Source: Ignavibacteriaceae bacterium (GTDB lineage Bacteria; Bacteroidota; Ignavibacteria; Ignavibacteriales; Ignavibacteriaceae). From it: a stretch of 5,590 bases of DNA. The stretch spans positions 1-5,590 of the forward strand of contig JANWIS010000089.1 in NCBI GenBank assembly GCA_025449775.1, written 5' to 3'. Of the stretch, positions 1-5,590 are shown piece by piece (the first letter of the stretch is position 1; every line of letters begins with the position of its first letter). The notes beneath the pieces are model-generated. The model had not been told where the DNA came from. It saw nothing but the letters and a program-made list of their open reading frames with translations, and searched no databases. The translations under genes were made by a program, and so were the position numbers.

Positions 1-105
1 AAATATTTAACAACTTACAGTAATATCGTAATTGCTGCTACAATTATTTTGATTTTGTTTTTTGTCGTCAGGATATTTTTTAAGAAAAGGAAAAAGACAG
101 GTTGA
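1..105 (+). CDS. C-terminal end of an unidentified membrane protein (partial)
   Basis: Frame 1 is open from the window edge to the TGA at 103-105, giving 34 residues. They contain one hydrophobic stretch (about residues 9-27, rich in I, L, V, A and F) followed by a strongly basic tail (RIFFKKRKKTG). This pattern is a final transmembrane helix with its positively charged end in the cytoplasm. The stop overlaps the TTG start of lnt in a TTGA arrangement, so the two genes are probably co-transcribed and translationally coupled. The family cannot be named from so little sequence. DedA-type and many other inner-membrane proteins end this way, so DedA is only a guess. That this is a real gene is supported by the overlap and by the membrane-like composition. 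The composition alone is weak evidence, because A/T-rich DNA often translates to hydrophobic residues. Confidence 0.6.
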   Translation, partial: KYLTTYSNIVIAATIILILFFVVRIFFKKRKKTG

Positions 106-1760
106 ATTTTTTTTCAAAATACAGAACCCAATTAACTCCTGAAGCAAAAAAACAAAAAAGAAATGATCGCCTGCTGTTAATTCTAAGTGGGATTTTATTA
201 GGATTTTCTTTTCCACCGTTTCCATTTCCTTTCACACTTTTAATCTTCTTTGGACTTGTACCATATTTGATTGTCATAAACCGGCGATCAACATTGGCAG
301 CGATAAACAGAGCTGCGTTTACTTTCTCCTTTGTGTTCAGCGGTATTACAATTTATTGGGTTGGAAGCTGGTCATCAGAAGCTGATACTTTTTTGATGAT
401 GGGAGGTGCCGCACTTCTTTTTGCATTTCCCTGTGTCATGCTGATTCCTTCGACTCTTTTTTATCTCTCGAAAAAAAATTTTCCAAAATTTGATGCGCTC
501 TGGTTATTTCCATTTTTTTGGGTTACACTTGAATACTTATTGACTCTAACCGATCTGAGATTTCCGTGGCTGCTTTTGGGACACGGCCTGGCAAAATTCA
601 ATTTGTTTATTCAGGCTGCAGATATCATAGGAACGTTTGGCTTATCCCTAACTGTCGCTTTTATCAATGTCCTGGTTTACAAATCATTTTTTGAAAAGAG
701 AAAAGAAAAAAGAATTAATTTTATTCCTGCAGGAATCACCGCAATAATTTTTTTATGCTTTTTTATTTATGGATTCTATCGGCTCTCATCATTTAAAGTA
801 TCCGAAAGAAAAATCAAAGTTGGAATTGTGCAACCGGATTTAAATCCATGGGATAAATGGGAAAATGGAAACCTTGGTCAGCTATCCAGTTTATATCTTG
901 AACTTTCTAGAAAATGTTTGAAGGAAAATGTAGAAATTATTTTATGGCCCGAAACTGCTCTGCCTACCTATACTTTCGGCGGAACTTATCCAACAATTGA
1001 AGATTCAATTTTTAATTTTTTAGATCGACATAAAGTTTCCCTGATGACGGGAATGCCTGATATGGTTTATTACTCTGTAAATCAAAATGTTCCTGATGAT
1101 GCAAAATATTCCAAGCAGGGAAATTTTCATTATGCAACTTACAATGCTATATTAGGTTTAAATCCGGGAACAAGAAAAATTCAGCGGTACGGAAAAATGA
1201 AACTTGTTCCATTAGGTGAACGTGTTCCTTTTGCAGATAAGATTTCTTTTTTAGGTGATCTCTTTAAATGGGGTGTTGGCATTACCGGATGGAATATCGG
1301 AAAAGATACAACTGTATTTAAAATTTATAATGATGAACTAGATACGATAAAAGTTGGCGGACTTGTCTGTTATGAATCTGTCGATCCGATATTTGTTTCG
1401 GCATTTGTTCAGAGAGATGCAGAAATGATTGCAGTCGTTACAAACGATAGCTGGTACGGTAAATCAAGCGGTCCATATCAACACAAAGATTTTGCAATAC
1501 TTCGTGCAATTGAAAACAGAAGATCAGTTGTTCGCTGTGCAAATGGTGGAGTAAGCTGTATTATAAATGCAAAAGGAGAAATCTTAGCAGAAACTGAAAT
1601 GTTCACAAAAACAATCCTCGTTGGAGAAGTTCCTCTTCAAACTGAAAAAACATTTTACACAAGTAATCCGGCAATTATTTCTGTTATCTGTTCTGTTATT
1701 TCAATCTGGATTTTTGGGATGAATATTTTGTTTTGGTTAAAGAATAAATTTAAATTGTAA
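102..1760 (+). CDS. lnt: Apolipoprotein N-acyltransferase (Lnt)
   Basis: Lnt performs the last step of bacterial lipoprotein maturation: it moves an acyl chain from a phospholipid to the N-terminal amine of the diacylglyceryl-cysteine, at the periplasmic face of the inner membrane. The 552-residue product has the expected layout. There are about seven hydrophobic segments in residues 23-228 (including the family-typical FSFPPFPFPF near 35-44), a nitrilase-like domain at about 238-510, and a last membrane helix at about 523-546. The catalytic triad is visible as E284 (LWPETALP), K365 (RYGKMKLVP) and C423 (LVCYES). The supporting acids E373 (PLGERVPF) and E425 also match the E. coli enzyme. VTNDSWYG...GPYQH (446-461) is the conserved late motif. 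The start is TTG: in this frame a stop lies at 81-83, and the first ATG codons are at residues 99-100, far inside the membrane domain. A purine-rich AAAAGG at 85-90 may serve as ribosome binding site. Length and residues look intact. Confidence 0.97.
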   Translation: MNFFSKYRTQLTPEAKKQKRNDRLLLILSGILLGFSFPPFPFPFTLLIFFGLVPYLIVINRRSTLAAINRAAFTFSFVFSGITIYWVGSWSSEADTFLMMGGAALLFAFPCVMLIPSTLFYLSKKNFPKFDALWLFPFFWVTLEYLLTLTDLRFPWLLLGHGLAKFNLFIQAADIIGTFGLSLTVAFINVLVYKSFFEKRKEKRINFIPAGITAIIFLCFFIYGFYRLSSFKVSERKIKVGIVQPDLNPWDKWENGNLGQLSSLYLELSRKCLKENVEIILWPETALPTYTFGGTYPTIEDSIFNFLDRHKVSLMTGMPDMVYYSVNQNVPDDAKYSKQGNFHYATYNAILGLNPGTRKIQRYGKMKLVPLGERVPFADKISFLGDLFKWGVGITGWNIGKDTTVFKIYNDELDTIKVGGLVCYESVDPIFVSAFVQRDAEMIAVVTNDSWYGKSSGPYQHKDFAILRAIENRRSVVRCANGGVSCIINAKGEILAETEMFTKTILVGEVPLQTEKTFYTSNPAIISVICSVISIWIFGMNILFWLKNKFKL

Positions 1761-1766
1761 CTGGTT

Positions 1767-1793
1767 GTCACACTGAGCTTGTCGAAGTGTGAC
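1767..1793 (+). repeat. Palindromic dispersed-type repeat, copy 1
   Basis: GTCACACT (1767-1774) and AGTGTGAC (1786-1793) are a perfect 8-base inverted repeat around the 11-base loop GAGCTTGTCGA. It begins six bases after the lnt stop. The core CTGAGCTTGTCGAAG resembles a small intergenic palindrome that I recall as common in many bacterial genomes; that family statement is memory, not a search. As RNA it would form a stable hairpin. There is no T-run directly after it, so it is not a classical terminator, although it could protect the 3' end of the lnt message. Confidence 0.8.
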
Positions 1794-1815
1794 AGAGTAT
1801 TTATTAACATATATA

Positions 1816-1840
1816 TCATCCTTCGACAGGCTCAGGATGA
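1816..1840 (-). repeat. Palindromic dispersed-type repeat, copy 2 (opposite orientation)
   Basis: TCATCCT (1816-1822) and AGGATGA (1834-1840) form a perfect 7-base stem around an 11-base loop. Read on the minus strand, the core is CTGAGCCTGTCGAAG, which differs from copy 1 by one base. The two copies face each other, so 1773-1787 and 1821-1835 are also a 15-base inverted repeat with one G-T mismatch and a 33-base spacer. The element ends four bases before the GGA (1845-1847) that probably serves as the weak ribosome binding site of the threonine aldolase gene, so a folded leader could affect its translation. Confidence 0.8.
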
Positions 1841-1853
1841 CATCGGAAATAAA

Positions 1854-2879
1854 ATGAAATTCATAGACCTAAGAAGCGACACAGTTACAAAACCATCACC
1901 CGAAATGCGTAAAGCTATGCTCGAAGCAGAAGTTGGTGATGATGTTTTTAAAGAAGATCCAACTGTTAACAAGCTCGAAGAATATATTGCAGAACTTCTT
2001 GGTAAGGAAGCAGCGTTGTATGTTCCAAGCGGATTAATGGGTAACCAGCTTTGTTTAAATGTTCTTACAAATCCGGGTGATGAAGTTATTTGCGATCGTG
2101 AAGCACATATTTTCAATTATGAATCTTCATCTCCCGCTTTGCTCAGTGGAATTCAGATTTATCCTCTCGATGGAAAACTCGGAATTCTTACTGCTGAACA
2201 AGTTGAACCGTATATCCGAACTACTGCTTATCATATGCCCCGTACAAAAATTATTGAAGTTGAAAACACACACAACCGTGCAGGCGGAACCATCTGGCCA
2301 TTAGAGAATATTGTTGCGTTAAAAAATCTTGCGAAGAAACACAATTTATTTTATCATCTCGATGGTGCAAGAATCTGGAATGCTTGTGTTGAGACAGGAA
2401 TTTCTCCAAAAGAATATGCATCACATTTTGATTCTGTTTCCTGCTGCTTTTCAAAAGGACTTGGAGCACCTGTTGGCTCTGCAATTGCCGGTTCAAAAGA
2501 TTTTATTAAAGAAGCTTACCGGGTTAGAAAAGCCTGGGGTGGAGGAATGAGACAGGTTGGAATACTTGCAGCAGCCGCTTTATACGCAGTTAAGAATAAC
2601 AGAGAAAGACTGAGTGAAGATCATCGGAGAGCTAAAATTCTTGCTGAAAGAATTAAATCGAATCGTAATCTTGAAATAAATATGGAAGCAGTTCAGACAA
2701 ACATTCTTCTCTTCAAACCATTAAAGATGACTCCTGCCGAGGGACTTAAACTGTGTAAAGAAAAAGGATTAATTCTGACTCCCGGAACAATTGACTCTTT
2801 AAGAACCGTGACTCATCTTGATGTAAATGATGATGATATAAATAAAGCTGCAAATATTCTTGATGAAGTTTTTAAATAA
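1854..2879 (+). CDS. ltaE: Low-specificity L-threonine aldolase
   Basis: This cytoplasmic PLP enzyme of the fold-type I beta-eliminating lyase family cleaves L-threonine or L-allo-threonine to glycine and acetaldehyde. The 341 residues match the usual family length. Visible landmarks are the family N-terminus FIDLRSDTVTKP (3-14), EVGDDVFKEDPTVN (26-39), the cofactor-stacking histidine in DREAH (H85), ENTHNRAGG (137-145), HLDGARIWN with D170 and R173, the PLP lysine K201 in CCFSKGLGAPVGS, GGGMRQ (229-234), and substrate-binding R317 in LRTVTHLDV. The ATG at 1854 was chosen because IDLRSDTVT begins a few residues into known members. The frame stays open upstream to a TTG at 1779, but those 25 codons are translated palindromic repeat and resemble nothing in the family. 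A weak GGA lies six bases before the ATG. Strict stereospecificity (L, L-allo or both) cannot be read from the sequence, so the 'low-specificity' label rests on overall similarity to LtaE. Confidence 0.95.
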   Translation: MKFIDLRSDTVTKPSPEMRKAMLEAEVGDDVFKEDPTVNKLEEYIAELLGKEAALYVPSGLMGNQLCLNVLTNPGDEVICDREAHIFNYESSSPALLSGIQIYPLDGKLGILTAEQVEPYIRTTAYHMPRTKIIEVENTHNRAGGTIWPLENIVALKNLAKKHNLFYHLDGARIWNACVETGISPKEYASHFDSVSCCFSKGLGAPVGSAIAGSKDFIKEAYRVRKAWGGGMRQVGILAAAALYAVKNNRERLSEDHRRAKILAERIKSNRNLEINMEAVQTNILLFKPLKMTPAEGLKLCKEKGLILTPGTIDSLRTVTHLDVNDDDINKAANILDEVFK

Positions 2880-2918
2880 TTATTTCATTGTTGTTGAATT
2901 AAATATTCAATATGTAAA

Positions 2919-3380
2919 ATGCGAAACGAACTTTTATCCCAAAAAGATTTCAACCACAAATACACAGTAACAGTTCGCTTTCACGAAGTTGATATGCTCA
3001 GTGTTTGCAACAACGCCATTTATCTTAATTATTTAGAAACAGGTAGACTCGAATACATAAAGGTCGCAGGACTGATGCCTGAAAAAGGTATTTTTTCAGA
3101 TAGCAAATTATATTTTATGGTCAGGAATGAAATCAATTATCGTGATCACGCTTATTACGATGATGTGCTGGATGTTTACTCAAAACTATCCTATATTAAA
3201 AATTCTTCTTTCGGTTTCGATCACCTGATTGTAAAACAAAAAACTGGAACCGTAGTTGTCGATGGAAAAGGTGTTGTTGTTTATGTTGATTCTAAAACAA
3301 GAAAATCAATTCCGCTTCCTGACACATTTATTCAAAAAGTAAAAACCTTTGAGCCATCAGTACAGATTTTAAGAGATTAA
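2919..3380 (+). CDS. Acyl-CoA thioesterase, hotdog fold (4HBT/YbgC-like)
   Basis: The 153-residue protein looks like a single-domain hotdog thioesterase, which hydrolyses acyl-CoA or acyl-ACP thioesters in the cytoplasm as dimers or tetramers. The signature is at residues 20-46: RFHEVDMLSVCNNAIYLNYL followed by ETGRLEY. This matches the family pattern of a catalytic acid (D25), a paired NN (31-32), YLxYxE and an arginine starting the central helix. It departs from the common D-x-x-G-H-V-N-N because S28-V29-C30 replace G-H-V. The later part (YDDVLDVYSKLSYIKNSSFGFDH, 80-102) and the VVDGKGVVVYVD strand (113-124) fit the remaining beta sheet. The ATG at 2919 leaves a normal-length N-terminus, and no other start lies before the motif. 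No Shine-Dalgarno is visible. The gene follows the aldolase stop by 39 bases, so the two may share a transcript. The substrate is unknown; distant PaaI- or FadM-type activity is possible. Confidence 0.88.
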   Translation: MRNELLSQKDFNHKYTVTVRFHEVDMLSVCNNAIYLNYLETGRLEYIKVAGLMPEKGIFSDSKLYFMVRNEINYRDHAYYDDVLDVYSKLSYIKNSSFGFDHLIVKQKTGTVVVDGKGVVVYVDSKTRKSIPLPDTFIQKVKTFEPSVQILRD

Positions 3381-3389
3381 TATTATCTT

Positions 3390-3466
3390 GTCATTGCGAA
3401 TCCCGACTGGTCGGGATGAAGCAGTCTCATTTTCTTAAAAGATTGCTTCGCTCCGCTCGCAATGAC
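3390..3466 (+). repeat. Composite palindromic repeat with possible three-way junction
   Basis: The ends GTCATTGCGA (3390-3399) and TCGCAATGAC (3457-3466) form a perfect 10-base inverted repeat. Inside lie two more hairpins. ATCCCGAC-TG-GTCGGGAT (3400-3417) is a perfect 8-base stem. GAAGCAGTC (3418-3426) pairs with GATTGCTTC (3441-3449) with one G-T, continued by TTTT/AAAA (3430-3433, 3437-3440). Together they can fold as a three-way junction. The right arm read backwards (GTCATTGCGAGCGGAGCGAA, then GCAATC) resembles a widespread intergenic repeat seen in many bacterial genomes, from memory. The element starts ten bases after the thioesterase stop and ends before the exonuclease ribosome binding site. 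It has no coding capacity, so any mobility would depend on a transposase elsewhere. Confidence 0.85.
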
Positions 3467-3484
3467 ATTCTTCAATAATATTTT

Positions 3485-3489
3485 AGGAG
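3485..3489 (+). promoter_or_regulatory. Shine-Dalgarno site of the exonuclease gene
   Basis: AGGAG lies five bases before the ATG at 3495. It is the best ribosome binding site in the window and decides the start: an in-frame ATG at 3462 lies inside the preceding palindromic repeat and has no such site. Confidence 0.8.
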
Positions 3490-3494
3490 TCAAA

Positions 3495-4184
3495 ATGCGA
3501 AGAATAGTTTTCGATATTGAAACCTGTGCTCATCCGTTCGAAACACTTTCCGAAAGTCAAAGAGAATACCTGCTTCGTTATGCCGATAAAGAACCCGATC
3601 CGGAAAAAAGACAAATGATGATTGACGATGCAGTTCGTTATACAAGCCTTTATCCTTATACGGCAAAGTGTATTGTAATAGGGATCTATGATGTTGAGAG
3701 AGAGCGATCATACATTTATTATGAAAGCGAAAAATCAGAAGAGTGGAAAAGTGAAGATGAAAAAGTTTTTTACAAAGGCTTGTCTGAAAAAGTGATGATT
3801 GAATCTTTCTGGAGAGTTGCAAAAATTGTTGACCAGTTTATAACATTTAACGGAAGAAATTTTGATATCCCTTTCTTGATGATGCGTTCAGCAATGTTGA
3901 ATGTGAAAGTATCGAAAAATTTAATGGGTTACCGTTATGGTGACGAACACATTGATCTGCTTGAACAGTTTACATTTTATGGATCAACTAGAAAATTTAA
4001 TCTGGATTTTTACTGCCAGTCATTTGGAATTGAATCACCGAAGTCAAAAGATATTTCGGGAATGGAAGTAAAAAATCTTTATGAAGCAGGAAGGATAAAA
4101 GATATTGCAGTTTATTGTTCGAAAGATATTTATGCAACATACCAGTTGTTTAAGATTTGGGAAGAATACCTAAATCAGAAGTAA
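3495..4184 (+). CDS. Predicted 3'-5' exonuclease, PolB exonuclease-domain-like (DEDDy)
   Basis: The 229-residue protein is a stand-alone RNase H-like nuclease related to the proofreading domain of family B DNA polymerases (the DNA_pol_B_exo2 type). Such domains remove nucleotides from 3' ends with two metal ions. Exo I is RIVFDIET with D7 and E9; Exo II is FNGRNFDIPFL with D124; Exo III is YCSKD with Y207 and D211, which makes it the DEDDy class. A conserved-looking EHIDLLEQF (151-159) lies between Exo II and Exo III. Between Exo I and the next strand (CIVIGIYD, 59-66) is a charged helical insert at about 14-50. No polymerase, helicase or other domain is attached, and the ORF ends after Exo III as expected for the short family. 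The biological role and natural substrate (DNA or RNA) are not known to me. The start follows the AGGAG at 3485. The neighbours give no functional hint. Confidence 0.9.
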   Translation: MRRIVFDIETCAHPFETLSESQREYLLRYADKEPDPEKRQMMIDDAVRYTSLYPYTAKCIVIGIYDVERERSYIYYESEKSEEWKSEDEKVFYKGLSEKVMIESFWRVAKIVDQFITFNGRNFDIPFLMMRSAMLNVKVSKNLMGYRYGDEHIDLLEQFTFYGSTRKFNLDFYCQSFGIESPKSKDISGMEVKNLYEAGRIKDIAVYCSKDIYATYQLFKIWEEYLNQK

Positions 4185-4201
4185 ATAATCTCTCCTTTTA
4201 A

Positions 4202-4235
4202 TCCTCTCCCATAAAGGGAGGGGAAGATTTTTATT
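4202..4235 (+). terminator. Probable rho-independent terminator after the exonuclease gene
   Basis: TCCTCTCCC (4202-4210) pairs with GGGAGGGGA (4216-4224), a nine-pair stem with one G-T pair and the loop ATAAA. A short spacer and a T-rich tail (GATTTTTATT, 4226-4235) follow. It lies 17 bases after the exonuclease stop and 49 bases before purL, so it probably separates the two transcripts. The stem sequence also resembles a CCTCTCCC/GGGAGGGG palindrome often repeated in AT-rich genomes, so it may be a dispersed repeat serving as terminator. Confidence 0.65.
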
Positions 4236-4283
4236 ATATTTCACAAATAAAAATTCTCTCTTAAACTTAAATTCATCTTATTA

Positions 4284-5590
4284 ATGAAACAACCCGAAGT
4301 AACTCTTGATCTTGCCTTAGAACATGGTCTCAATAAAGAAGAATACGAACGAATTATAAAAATACTTGGCAGAACTCCGACTTTTACTGAGGTTGGAATA
4401 TTTAGTGTAATGTGGAGTGAACACTGCAGTTACAAAAATTCAATTGCACAATTAAAAACTCTTCCAAGAAGCGGAGGAAAATTGCTTGTTGGTGCCGGTG
4501 AAGAAAACGCCGGAGTCGTTGATATTGGTGATGGATTAGCTGTTGCGGTTAAAATTGAAAGTCACAATCATCCTTCTGCAGTTGAACCATATCAAGGTGC
4601 TGCAACCGGTGTTGGCGGAATAATGCGTGATATTTTTACAATGGGTGCAAGACCAATTGCTTCTCTCAACTCACTTCGCTTTGGAACTTTGGATGATGCA
4701 AGAACACGTTATCTTTTTGCCGGAGTTGTAAAAGGTATCGGTGACTATGGAAATAGTTTTGGCGTTCCGACAGTAGCAGGTGAGGTTTATTTTGATGAAT
4801 CATACCAGGGAAATCCTTTAGTAAATGCCATGGCAGTTGGAATTGTAAGAACTAATACTTTCGCAAGTGCAATTGCAAAAGGGGAAGGCAATCCTGTTAT
4901 GATAGTTGGCTCTTCAACGGGAAGAGATGGAATACATGGTGCAACTTTCGCTTCGGAAGAACTTTCGGAAAAATCTGAATCAAAACGTCCATCCGTTCAG
5001 GTTGGTGATCCTTTCACTGAAAAACTTTTACTTGAAGCTTCTCTTGAAATTATTCGTAAAGGATATCTTATTGGAATTCAGGATATGGGTGCTGCAGGAA
5101 TTTCCTGTTCGACAACAGAAATGAGTGCAAAGGGAAAATCCGGAATGAGAATTAATCTGGATAAAGTTCCGTTACGCGAAGAAGGAATGAGCGCTTATGA
5201 AATAATGCTTTCTGAAAGTCAGGAAAGAATGTTGTGTGTTGTAAAAAAAGGTTATGAGGATAGAGTAAAAGATGTTTTTGAAAAATGGGATCTACATTCA
5301 GAAATTATTGGTGAAGTAATAAATGAAGATAAGCTGTTCATCAACTACAAAGGTAAACTCGAAGCAGAAATTCCTCCGTTCGAATTAGTTCTTGGCTGTG
5401 GTGCACCGGTTTACATTCGTGAAAAGAGAGAGCCGTCATATATAAAAGAAAAAAGATCATTTAATTTTTCTTCTTTAACAGAACCAAAAAACATTCAGGA
5501 AACTTTTCTTAAAATTTTTTCTTCTCCAAACATCGCTTCAAAAAGATGGGTGTATGAGCAGTACGATTCAACAGTAAGAACAAATACAAT
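4284..5590 (+). CDS. purL: Phosphoribosylformylglycinamidine synthase, PurL subunit (5' part, cut by window edge)
   Basis: PurL carries out the ATP-dependent amidation of formylglycinamide ribonucleotide (FGAR) to FGAM, the fourth step of de novo purine synthesis, using ammonia from the glutaminase PurQ with PurS bridging the two. The frame is open from ATG 4284 to the end (435 codons plus two bases) and closely follows Bacillus subtilis-type small PurL of about 740 residues, so roughly three fifths is present. Visible are GRTPTFTEVGIFSVMWSEHC with catalytic H47 (29-48), the nucleotide and metal site ESHNHPSAVEPYQGAATGVG (92-111) and GGIMRD (D116), GRDGIHGATFASEE (213-226), VQVGDPFTEKLLLEA (238-252), QDMGAAG (266-272) and SESQERM (310-316). 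YDSTVRTNT at the very end is where the second half begins. The protein starts with the short N-terminal linker domain of the small form, not the long one of the 1,200-plus-residue fused enzyme. No Shine-Dalgarno or consensus promoter is obvious in the AT-rich leader (4236-4283). Confidence 0.97.
   Translation, partial: MKQPEVTLDLALEHGLNKEEYERIIKILGRTPTFTEVGIFSVMWSEHCSYKNSIAQLKTLPRSGGKLLVGAGEENAGVVDIGDGLAVAVKIESHNHPSAVEPYQGAATGVGGIMRDIFTMGARPIASLNSLRFGTLDDARTRYLFAGVVKGIGDYGNSFGVPTVAGEVYFDESYQGNPLVNAMAVGIVRTNTFASAIAKGEGNPVMIVGSSTGRDGIHGATFASEELSEKSESKRPSVQVGDPFTEKLLLEASLEIIRKGYLIGIQDMGAAGISCSTTEMSAKGKSGMRINLDKVPLREEGMSAYEIMLSESQERMLCVVKKGYEDRVKDVFEKWDLHSEIIGEVINEDKLFINYKGKLEAEIPPFELVLGCGAPVYIREKREPSYIKEKRSFNFSSLTEPKNIQETFLKIFSSPNIASKRWVYEQYDSTVRTNT

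Noticed and set aside
7..277. Two minus-strand open frames (7-225 and 80-277)
   Set aside because: They are antisense to the upstream membrane protein tail and the N-terminus of lnt. Their composition (F, N, K, S-rich) is that of reverse-read AT-rich membrane coding sequence, with no recognisable motif.
1794..1815. TA-rich spacer between the two palindromes as a possible promoter -10 region
   Set aside because: There is no matching -35 element and no Bacteroidota-type TTTG / TAnnTTTG pair at proper spacing. AT-rich text alone is not enough.
1832..2550. Several short open frames on both strands within the threonine aldolase gene (1832-2116 -, 2059-2304 +, 2251-2496 -, 2329-2550 +)
   Set aside because: They overlap an intact, well-conserved enzyme in other frames and show no family motif or ribosome binding site.
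2892..2912. Small inverted repeat TTGAAT/ATTCAA before the thioesterase start
   Set aside because: The six-base, A/T-only core stem with a five-base loop is expected by chance in such AT-rich DNA and lacks a T-run. It could be an operator, but nothing supports that.
3490..3822. 110-codon minus-strand open frame in the exonuclease gene
   Set aside because: It is antisense to the Exo I region of a protein with intact catalytic residues. The translation has no recognisable domain.
4906..5124. 72-codon + strand open frame within purL
   Set aside because: It is an alternative frame of the AIRS_C part of purL, whose main frame is uninterrupted and strongly conserved.
1..5590. CRISPR array, tRNA/rRNA gene, transposase, toxin-antitoxin or defence system
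   Set aside because: No regularly spaced direct repeats, tRNA-like cloverleaf or mobile or defence protein motifs were seen on either strand. The coding content is ordinary housekeeping.
1854..5590. Functional link between threonine aldolase (glycine source) and purL (purine synthesis uses glycine)
   Set aside because: Two unrelated genes and a probable terminator lie between them, so linkage is more simply explained by chance.

Overview
The window is AT-rich bacterial chromosome. All its genes lie on the + strand, closely spaced: the C-terminal end of an unidentified membrane protein, apolipoprotein N-acyltransferase (lnt), a low-specificity L-threonine aldolase, a hotdog-fold acyl-CoA thioesterase, a PolB-like 3'-5' exonuclease, and the first ~435 codons of the purine enzyme PurL, which runs off the right edge. 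Lnt implies a Gram-negative cell with lipoproteins. The AT-rich leaders, the general lack of strong Shine-Dalgarno sites and the short PurL type fit the Bacteroidota/Chlorobi/Ignavibacteria group, with Ignavibacteria my best guess. This placement is inference from style, not proof.

Layout: 1-105 upstream membrane protein tail; 102-1760 lnt, whose TTG start overlaps the preceding stop codon; 1761-1853 a gap filled by two palindromic repeats in opposite orientation; 1854-2879 threonine aldolase; 2880-2918 a short gap; 2919-3380 thioesterase; 3381-3494 a gap holding a large composite palindromic repeat; 3495-4184 exonuclease, with the clearest ribosome binding site of the window; 4185-4283 a gap with a terminator-like hairpin; 4284 to the end purL. 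No gene-free stretch exceeds 300 bases.

The genes are mostly unrelated housekeeping functions (envelope lipoprotein maturation, glycine/threonine metabolism, thioester hydrolysis, nucleic acid processing, purine synthesis). They do not form a recognisable pathway cassette or a defence or mobile system. The only clear tight coupling is the overlap at the start of lnt. I found no exciting undescribed system. The most interesting material is non-coding: every intergenic gap near or above 90 bases carries a palindromic element. These include two inverted copies of one repeat whose stems differ by paired compensatory changes, and a 77-base element that can fold as a three-way junction and in which one arm carries a foreign-looking 18-base palindrome.
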